Made by a program: the position numbers and the translations under genes. The notes beneath the pieces were generated by a model that was given only the letters and a program-made list of their open reading frames with translations, was not told where the DNA came from and did no database searches. DNA of 64,000 bases. Origin: Zanthoxylum bungeanum. Its lineage: Eukaryota > Streptophyta > Magnoliopsida > Sapindales > Rutaceae. This document shows, piece after piece, positions 55,800 through 64,000 of this stretch. The stretch covers positions 62,001 through 126,000 of the forward strand of contig SKCR01023796.1 of the NCBI GenBank assembly GCA_019454045.1, written 5' to 3'. How positions within the stretch are numbered: the stretch's first letter is position 1; each line of letters starts with the position of its first letter.

Positions 55800-56190
55800 C
55801 GGTAAAAACACACCCAAAAAAAAATTAGCTATATATATATTTTTGGAATAGGTAAAAATCATATCGTTAAATCATTCATTTCGGACTTAAATATAACAGA
55901 TAAAATTTTCTATTGTCCAAGATTCTTACAGGGAAAAAAAATAATTTAAATTCGAATTCATGATTTCAAAGTGAAACCTTGAACTCTACACTATCAAATC
56001 TTGAACTCTACACCATGTATTAACAGTATACATGCTCTGCCTATTTGATAGAGTTTTATTGGCCGAACGTACAATCACAATCTAGTCTCCCCAAATATTA
56101 ATTGAAAAATGTGCCATTACTCATTGAAAAAAAAAAAAAAAAAGCAATTCAAATCAATAAAATGACTTTTCAACAATTATTATTATTTAT
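55800..56190. other. AT-rich spacer, nothing recognised
   Basis: Contains short direct repeats (GAACTCTACAC twice near 55980-56010). No gene. Confidence 0.5.
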
Positions 56191-56586
56191 TAGGGGGGAC
56201 ATTTCAGATTCTGTTTAATTTGATATTAGATTTTGCTTGGTTCGGAGGACAATTCGGTTCAGTTTCGTTTGATTTGAATGTTACAATTGATTATATTAAA
56301 TGATGAAATAATATATAATATTTTAATTTATAATGTTCATTGTGCCATCCTGAGATATCCTCATGTATTGTTCAATTTATAATTAGAAATCATGTATGTA
56401 TAATTGTACATTTATGTGCAAATTTTATTGTGGTATGTAATATAATTTCAATCTAGAAATTGTGCATAGAAAAAAAATATTAAATATTTCGAGTTCGGTT
56501 CAATTTAAGAATTTAAAACTAATCAAATTTTATCAAAATTTTAATTCGATTGATTTAGTTAATACCGAACCATTTGCCACCCTCCA
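56191..56586. mobile_element. hAT-like MITE
   Basis: 396 bp. TAGGGGGGACATTTC and GCCACCCTCCA are rough inverted ends, with GGTTCGG and CCGAACC near them. Flanks TTATTTAT and TTATTATA agree at 6 of 8. A short plus-strand frame inside is not a gene. Confidence 0.45.
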
Positions 56587-56659
56587 TTATTATAATGGAA
56601 TTGCAAAATCACAACCTTCTTTTTATCTTTGTTTTGACCTTTCCTCGTGATTTAATAAC

Positions 56660-58079
56660 TAGGAATGACAAAAATATTCATATTTATTCGATATACAACA
56701 ATTCATTCAATTGGATTTGAATAATATCCATCCAATATTTATTAGATATAGAGAGAAATAATTTTTTAAATATCCAATTGGATATTGAGTGGATAATAAA
56801 TGTATATGGATATTAATTTTCTAAAAGTAGAGAAATATGAAGTGTCATTAATAAAAATATTTAATATCAAAAATATTTTTTATATTATAATTATAAAATT
56901 AAATATGATGAGTTATGTCGGCACTCTGGTCGGGATCAGTGCTAAGACCCGATCCTACTGACATCGGGTCTGGGCCAATGCGGGAACTTTGTCCAGCCAG
57001 GTGCTAGGACCCGATCCTATTCGGTGATTCTGGCACTAGGTTTGGCCCAATGTCGGGATCTACTCTTGTTGGCACCCAGGTTGGGCTGGTATCGAGACCC
57101 AATCATGTCGACACTTTGGCGGGGCCGATGTTGGGACCCGATCCAATCTGTGGCCAGACCAGTGTCAAGACTCGGTCCAGTCTGGTGCCAGGACCCAATC
57201 TAGCTTGGTGTGGAGACCGGTCTTGTCGACACCGGGTCCTCGCTGATGTCGAAACCTGGTCCAACATCTTATCAGTACCTGGACCGGGACCCGATCCTGT
57301 CGGAACTCGAAACCTAGGTTAGGCCGATGTCAAAAGCGGTCCCGTCAGAACCCAGGTTAGGCCGGTGTCGGGACCCAGTCATATACGTTTCTAAGTAATA
57401 GCATCCCAGTCAGTGTCGAGACCTGGTCCGACCTAATTCGGGGACTCGGTCCCTTCGGCACCCGGGCCAGCCAGTGTCGAGACTTGATACTGTCTGATGT
57501 GGGGACCTGATCTTTTCGGCGCCCGAGTCATCCCAATGTTTAGACTTGATGTCGGAACTGGACCGAGACCGAGGCCGTTGTCGATTTCAGGATCGGGGTC
57601 GAGCTAGGGTTCATATCCTAACTGGTGCCGAGAAAGGGGCGGCCTCAGTGTCGAGCTCGGGCTCAAACCCAAGTTGATCACGGGTTTTACCAGGCTTGGT
57701 GTCATGACCTTGGTCGGGCTGGGCTGGTGCCAAGATCGGGCTTAGCTTGGTGCCAGGACTAGGGCGGGCTCGGTGTCTAACTTGGCCACAATATATTATC
57801 ACTGATTAATTAATTTAAAAATAATTTTTTTTTTCAATTTTTTTCATTATAATAATAAATTATTTAACATTAATATAATTAATTAATAATTTAATTTTAA
57901 TATTCTACATTCAAGTAAATTGTAGAAATGGATATATATATATATATATATCCATGTGGATAAAATTCATATCCAATAATTAAAAATGGTTATGGATATG
58001 GATTTATCCATTCTTAATATATATGGATTTGGACATGGATGTCAATTATTAATATCCAATTGGATAATTATCATCCTTA
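56660..58079. mobile_element. hAT-like element carrying a GC-rich repeat block
   Basis: 1420 bp. Starts TAGGAATGACAAAAAT and ends ATAATTATCATCCTTA (rough inverted ends). TTAATAAC precedes and TTAATAAT follows (8-bp target duplication, 7 of 8). Both outer parts consist of ATCCAATTGGATA-type words. The centre is a GC-rich minisatellite. No transposase found. Confidence 0.65.
56920..57790. repeat. GC-rich degenerate minisatellite
   Basis: About 870 bp of irregularly repeated words such as GGGACCCGATCC, GTGTCGGGACC and AGGTTGGGCCG, spaced roughly 40-60 bp apart. The composition is very unlike its AT-rich host element. The plus-strand frame at 57050-57322 and the minus-strand one at 57611-57802 are repeat by-products. 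Confidence 0.8.
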
Positions 58080-58307
58080 TTAATAATTGGGTACAGTCCA
58101 CACATATAGTTGGTGGTTATTCCAAAATTTAAATAAAATTAATGATCCCAAATTTAAGAAAAATTAATACTTATTATAATTAAAAAGTCAAAATAATCTA
58201 TCTTTTATCGATAAAAAAAACTACATATTTTAGAATTCATGGAAGACCCTTCAAAACTTAGAAACATACCTGGACAAATATAATACTCTCTTGTAGTAAA
58301 TATATCC

Positions 58308-58590
58308 AATGTTTTAAAAATCGAATCGGATTGGCCAGTTCAACCGGTCGAATCGGAACCGATCGTGAGTTCGGCTCGGCCAAGGATAAAAAATTGGTAT
58401 GGAAAAAAATTGGTCAAACCCGATAAAAATCGGTGAACCAAACTGGTTCAATTTTTTAATTTTTATAATTTTTAATTAAATAAAATTATTTCTTGCGTAA
58501 ACCGTTTTGTAGATTCGACCAACCAAACTAATAACTCATTAAACTTTTTAGATAATTAATTCCATCATCGGTCCTATTTTTAAAACATTA
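58308..58590. mobile_element. Inverted-repeat MITE
   Basis: About 283 bp. AATGTTTTAAAAATCG and CCTATTTTTAAAACATT are inverted ends. The body has CCGGTTCGA-like words. No convincing target duplication. Confidence 0.55.
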
Positions 58591-58776
58591 CATATATCAT
58601 CAAAATTTGCACACATGACTTCTTGAAAATAAATGCACCTTAAATTCTATTCCTTCAATTACGAGGAAAATAAATCGTGACATGCCATGTTACACAGGTT
58701 GATATGCCCACATAACACGCAATACATCAATATAAGTCGGGTATGTTTGGATTGGTGGGATGTGTTAGTTTATAAT

Positions 58777-59117
58777 TAGGCATGGCAAAAAAATTGGTAG
58801 GGATGCAGTTCGCAAAGTCTGATATGTTAGGGGCAGGTAAAAAGATAATTTTTTATACCCATCAATTGGATAGTTCGAGTATAGATATCGGCATTTCCGT
58901 TTAAACAGAAGTGAAATTAGTTAGAAAAGTGAGGTACGAGTATTGGTATCGTCATTCATATAGAAATAAAATCCACATGTGAAAGAGGACCCACACAGAG
59001 GTCACGAGACTCTGTACGTTAGATTTGGATGTGAGTCAAATTTTCATATCCGTTAGTTGATCGAATTAGATACAAGTATTGACATCCCTATATCATTCCC
59101 GACCCATTACCATCCAT
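58777..59117. mobile_element. Possible hAT-like MITE
   Basis: TAGGCATGGCAAAAAAATTGG at the left and CCCATTACCATCCA at the right look like weak inverted ends. No clear duplication. Confidence 0.35.
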
Positions 59118-59161
59118 ATATATAATGGAATGTAATTTTAAAAATTTAAAAATCATTATTT

Positions 59162-59938
59162 AGTTACAACTAAAAAATTCGATTGGTAATTGTTTAGTCG
59201 GTATTTGACTTTTCAAGGATAAATTACCGATCGAAATAGCGTTGGTCAGTAACTTACCGATCCAATTACCGACTGACTATATTTTGATCGGTAAAATTAC
59301 TAACCAAATGAATAAATAAATAAATAAATAGATTTTACCGACTGAATTGTAATGTGGTCGGTAAACCATACCGACCGAACTTCATTCGGTCGATAAACTG
59401 ACTGCATTTAAAAAAACATTACGGGGACCCTTGACCTCATAATTGAATGTGTAGCGTAGTTACCACTAGGACGGTTATGACATGTTTCTTATTATAATAT
59501 GTAAATAATAGACATATCTGTGTGTGTATAAATATATAATGTGTGTGTATATATAAGGTAAAATATAAATAATGTTATATTTTTTTTCAAATATTAATTT
59601 TTTTAATTTCATCGACCGACTATTATTCGATCGGTAAAATGACTAATTTTTTAATAATTAATATTTTTTAGCGACCGAATGAATATTCGGTCGCTATTTA
59701 TTATCATTTACCGATTGAAATTTCGGCCGGTAACTGTTGGCAGTATAAAGTGGCATCAAATTAATCTTCTACACCGTATTACCGACCCACTATCGACTGA
59801 ATATTTAGTCAGTTATATTTCTGTCGGTAATTGGTCAGAAATTATTTTTATCTTTTTCAGTCGATAAATACCAAAAAATTACCGATCGAAATAGTCGATT
59901 GGTAATTTTAATTGGTAATTGCACATTTTCTTGTAATG
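59162..59938. mobile_element. CACTA-like element with subterminal repeats
   Basis: The right end ATTTTCTTGTAATG resembles CACTA ends (reverse CATTACAAGAAAAT). A weak counterpart, GTTACAACTAAAAAATT, is at 59163. Inside, TACCGACCGAA and TTCGGTCGGTA words recur in both orientations, as in CACTA subterminal regions. No transposase. Confidence 0.5.
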
Positions 59939-60649
59939 TAAGAGATTTGAATTTACTTATCAAAAAAAAAAATTAAATCAAATTCGCATTAGCGAAATTG
60001 AACCTCATGATGAAGCAAGGAAAGATAATCAAGAATACTAAATTTCTTTAGAAAAGCTACGAGATCAATGATTGTAGGAATGACATAAATACCCTGAGCG
60101 CGACCGGACATTTGGGAACATTTTCTTAACGATTCGAGATTGGGGATGAAAATTTTTAATAAATTAATAAATTATATATCTAATATGGATATGTGAATAA
60201 TTTTTTATACGTATTTTTTAAGTTGGGAAAGAAATGAGGGTCACACATAATCTCAATCTCCATCCCCTCGTTGTTTCTGTTTTTTTTTTTTTTCAAAATT
60301 TTGAAATTTTGAAATTTATTTATTTTCTAATAATTTTAGTGAAAATAATTAAATTGTAATATTGGATGGATCAGATACAAAGCAAGAAATGGAATTTCAC
60401 CAAACCTTTAGTGGGGAGGAAATCTATTTCACCACTAAAGATAAATGTAAAATCTTTAATGACGAATTTTATTTCCCCACTAAAAGTACATTTTTTGCAT
60501 TTAAATTATTATTTATGACAGAATAAATAATTTCTAAATCTGCAATACACCATATGATAATTTGTATTGTAAAATCTTACAAAATAAAAATTTTGATATA
60601 TTAATTTAATGTTCATATGCATTAATGTATATAAATATATGTAACACCC
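59939..60649. other. Spacer with small inverted repeats
   Basis: Mostly AT-rich without a gene. Between 60398 and 60490 the words CTTTAGTGGGGA and TCCCCACTAAAAG face each other, perhaps a MITE remnant. Confidence 0.45.
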
Positions 60650-61190
60650 CGTAAGGGATATGATGCTACCGGCATGAGACATGATTAACCTATCTTCATA
60701 AGCCTCTAAATTTACAGAAAATCGGGCATGATATATCTTAAAATTGGACAACCTGGATCAAAGTCCAGTATCAAAATGAAGCCTGAAAAACATCTAACAT
60801 ACAAAAGGACTTCAAGTCCACACGAAACACATCAAAATGAAATCAACACTTAAGGGGTATGTGCCCACAACATCAGTCAACACTCAAGGACTATGTGCCT
60901 ACAACATCATATACAAATCAAAACTTTTACTTGGCAATACAAAACAACATACTCAACACGACAAACAACATAAAAAATCAGAGATTCCCAAACAGCCAAG
61001 ACTTCTCCCAAGGTACTTGCGAGGGTGACTGCAACGTGGGTGATCCGCGTATCGAGTATAACTTCCATAGCTGAAGTGGTTGACCCATCTGATAGATAAC
61101 CTGCAAAACTAGCAAACTGGTTTGTGGGGGGAGCTTTGGGAAGGATCATAAAGAGAATTGCGAAATGATCTCAAAGGCTCAAAGAGATGA
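60650..61190 (+). repeat. Gypsy-type LTR fragment
   Basis: Starts TGTAACACCCCGTAAGGG and shares GATGCTACCGG with the start of the older LTR at 15452. Its end is lost where copia 3' sequence begins. Confidence 0.5.
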
Positions 61191-61926
61191 GGAATGATAA
61201 CGGTTATAGGTAAAATCTGTATTCACAGAAATATTGGTACCGTTTCTTCCAAATGATATGTATGCATATTTTAATTGGTGTAAATTTTTGAAGCATACTA
61301 TTGATTAGGCAAGAAATCAACCTTCTATTGGTATCGATTTTCATTTGATATCATTATATGCATTAATCATATATTTAAACCCCATTTTGCATTGAACATG
61401 CCTTTGCCATTTAACATATGTGAATGAAAATGAAATATATGTCTATGGACATAATTTTAGATTGGTATCATGAAATGCATGGATAATTTGACTTTTGATT
61501 AATTGGTATCATAAAAATAGAGAGAAATCATTAATGCATTGTTCAATTGGTATAAGATTTGAGAAATATTCTATGTATGATTTCTACATTTTATGGCAAA
61601 AGGGAAAATGCTAAATGTGCATATTTATAAATTTTGGTATCATCATTTGATAATGCACTTATTTAATTGGTATCTCATTAGCATTTAATTCTTACTTCTC
61701 CACTTTTTGATAATGTCAAAGGAGGAGAAATCATTAGAAATGAGATTAAAACTTGTGTTACCCTCACCCTTGTATTAAGGGGGAGTAAATGTACTAATGT
61801 GTTTGTCTAAGTCTTATAGAGCTATATTGAAGACAATCACACATTGAGGGGGAGCAAAATTTGGAAAATTTGGACTCTCAGAAGCTCACAAGTTTTAAGG
61901 GGTTACCATCATCAATAATGGGGAGA
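61191..61926 (+). other. 3' end of a copia internal region with polypurine tract
   Basis: Non-coding sequence with AATTGGTATC words, GTCAAAGGAGGAGAAATCAT and TTAAGGGGGAGTAAATG. It ends in the purine tract AATGGGGAGAT just before an LTR start. These are typical of the region before the 3' LTR of plant copia elements. Confidence 0.55.
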
Positions 61927-61927
61927 T

Positions 61928-63329
61928 TGTTAGCGACACAATCGCGTAATGAATTTTGATTACGCAACACGAGTGAAGACTTCTACGCACAACAGTGAGA
62001 CATTATAAAAAGATGTTGAAGCACAACAGTGGTGAAGAGCGAAGAATGTGAAGACTGACGCATATTGAAGAACTTATGTAAAGTCTTAGCGTATGGCTCT
62101 AATTATAGTATGAATTGATTATTCAAGTACCTAAGCTCATAGAATACATGCACATTCATTTAGATGCATTAGGTTAATGTACAAAATGCCTTAAAACTTC
62201 ATATTTGTATTTTTGGTACAGAGACCGGCATACCGATATCATACCGGTGAGATGCTCTATTTTGCACACTCACTGGAACCGGTACAGACCAAATCGGTCA
62301 GCATTTTGGTCACCATACTGGTGAACCTGGAGAATGCATAGCTACTGGAATCGGCACATACCAAATTGGTATCCATATCAGTCATATACCGGTGAGCTTA
62401 ACAGCTAGTTCCTTATTGGAACCGGCATGACCTAAACCGATCATCATATCGGTTACCATACCGATTAACCTTGCATGTTGCACAACTACTGGAACTGGCA
62501 CGGACCAAACCGGTCCTCATACCGGTCTAACAAATATGTTTATAACGGTAATATAGCCGTTGATAACCATTACTATGCCAGACCGGCATACCGGTGTCTG
62601 GAGACCGGCATACCAGTCTCAGACAGGGAATTGGAGACTGCCTTGCATTTTATTATAAATTGAGTCCCAATTCATTTTTGCTTGGTTAAAGAACTAGAGA
62701 GAACCTCCATACATCTTATATTAAGGCAAAAACAAAAGTGATTCAAAAACCTCCATAATCATACACACTCTACATCAAGCTCACACTACACCTTCATATA
62801 TTTGTAGTGAGCTTAGAATACTTGGGTAAGCAACTCACACAATCTTCTTTATGTTTGTGAGTGCCCAAATTGTTTACAAATTTCTTATTCAAAACACATG
62901 TGCTTTGTGAAATCTCATCGTTTGGGTAATTGTAAAAGTTTGTGAGTGAGCCTACGTGGAAAACTTAAAGTGTAAGGGATTAGAGTGAACCTTGTGTAAA
63001 ACTCTTGGTTGCGGGTGACCACGGAAACTCGTTGATAGTGGAAATCTTCAAGCGCGGCTTAGGGGAGTGGACGTAGGCATTGTTGGCCGAACCACTATAA
63101 ATCACTGTTATTTTCTCTATCACTTAACTATTTACTTATTGCAAGTTTGATTTATTTATATGCTTATTACTTAGAAACTTGCATATATGAGATATATCGA
63201 AATAGAGAAAATCAACCTAAAGCTAAATTGGTAAAACTAGATAAAATCGACAAAGAATTTAATTTCCGTATTATTAGGCAATAATCTAATTCACCCCTCC
63301 TTGGGAATATAGAGTTTGATTGTTCTAAC
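61928..63329 (+). repeat. Copia-type LTR, about 1.4 kb
   Basis: Begins TGTTAGCGACAC after the purine tract. The end is placed near TTCTAAC at about 63329 because a primer-like TTGTATCAAAGTG follows at 63347. It contains a 72-bp degenerate tandem repeat. Confidence 0.5.
62220..62540 (+). repeat. About four 72-bp degenerate repeats in the copia LTR
   Basis: Units begin near 62271, 62344, 62418 and 62488 with ACTGGAACCGG-type words and contain ATACCGGT-type words. Confidence 0.65.
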
Positions 63330-63426
63330 GGAGGTTGCTCTCATTGTTGTATCAAAGTGTATGGGTTTGAATTGTGCATATAGGAGACTTCCTACGCCAT
63401 TAACGATTAGCTCATGGAACAAAGTC

Positions 63427-63690
63427 GTTCCGGCATATTATACCCAAGATGAACAATAGGACCTCGATTGAGGGTATCAAGAAACGAGCACCTTCACTTT
63501 CGGAAAGAAGTTGTAGCATAAAATAAGAAACCCTAGTGAAACAAATCAATATATATTCATTCAAAGCAAACTATAATGGTCAGATCAATGAACAAGAAAG
63601 ATGCAATTGTAACTCCAATACTTCGTATAATCCATTCATTTCTTCTTATCATTAGTGTACAGACAACACACGACAAGAAGCTTTATTTTT
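63427..63690. repeat. Second copy of the 54176-54412 sequence
   Basis: Matches the copia 5' LTR segment next to PR-1 (CCGGCATATTATACCCAAGA to AAGAAGCTTTATTTT), with an additional 35-40 bp (TATCAAGAAACGAGCACC...) not in the other copy. Confidence 0.85.
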
Positions 63691-63692
63691 TC

Positions 63693-64000
63693 TGTTAAGT
63701 TTTGTCGCAAAATCGTCAAATCAATCAATCAAGAATGCACGATTTTTACCGTGGTTCGCCGGAAAAATTCCCGACTACATCCACGTTGAACTCCGGAATA
63801 GGGAGCTCGCTGCACTAATCAACTTTCAAGATTACACACGGAATCTTGAATCCGTTTACAAATTGTAATTCCCCAAATCTCACAAAGAACCCTAATCTCT
63901 AAAAGTGACAATCTCTCAAATTCCAATTGAAGATTACACTAACTTGGACTTAGGGAATAGGCTTAACACTTAGCCAATTATTAAGGGAATACAAATAATG
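63693..64000. other. Probable start of another copia LTR, cut by the window end
   Basis: Begins TGTTAAGTTTTGTCGC and includes ACCGTGGTTCGCCGG and CTACATCCACG, words common in plant copia LTRs. No gene. Confidence 0.35.

Noticed and set aside
57050..57802. Pro/Gly-rich coding regions
   Set aside because: Repeat by-products of the GC-rich minisatellite, present on both strands without a domain.

Overview
This is a stretch of flowering-plant nuclear DNA, probably from a eudicot. It is AT-rich, the genes carry short GT-AG introns, and most of the window is transposable elements nested inside one another. Only three ordinary host genes are recognisable: an XTH-family cell-wall enzyme (24664-26125, +), a NOPCHAP1/DUF4598-like nucleolar chaperone gene (29667-31402, +), and a PR-1 type CAP gene (54601-55127, -) whose signal-peptide frame is broken by one missing base. 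I cannot name the species.

Left arm (1-22 kb). An old, decayed LTR retrotransposon on the minus strand (PBS at 15436, LTR from 15452) was hit twice. One hit is a structurally complete 11.2-kb Ty3/gypsy element of the Tat/Retand type (1077-12257, -), with LTRs about 99% identical and a 5-bp target duplication ATATT. The other is a 3.1-kb solo LTR (16357-19479) with target duplication GTTAG and a 728-bp internal duplication. The Tat-type element has three unusual parts: a 12-unit, 114-bp hairpin-rich tandem array; a second gene on the opposite strand with its own TATA box and two introns; and a UAG stop in a UAG-CAA-UUA context between protease and reverse transcriptase. gag, RNase H and integrase all carry single-base frameshifts.

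Middle (22-42 kb). Small DNA transposons (CACTA-like, hAT-like, and a three-copy MITE family) lie around the XTH and NOPCHAP1-like genes. Next, starting beside a TA-dinucleotide run, is an endogenous caulimovirid of florendovirus type (about 32590-40935): non-coding repeats, tRNA-Met primer site, movement protein, coat protein with zinc knuckle, protease, RT/RNase H, and a second ORF joined by TAATG. It is decayed by frameshifts and stops. A rearranged tail follows, with a partial second copy and an inverted non-coding block.

Right arm (42-64 kb). A minus-strand Ty1/copia element is split by a gypsy-derived composite in which two LTRs of one family face each other across a pol fragment. The copia remnants also carry a hAT-like insertion and a tRNA-type SINE, each with target duplications. 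Beyond PR-1 lies a dense run of MITE-like elements, including a near-perfect 41-bp-arm hairpin and a hAT-like element carrying a GC-rich minisatellite. The window ends in gypsy and copia LTR fragments.

The best candidates for something little described are the hairpin array directly upstream of the antisense gene's promoter and the recoding-type stop codon, both inside the Tat-type retrotransposon.
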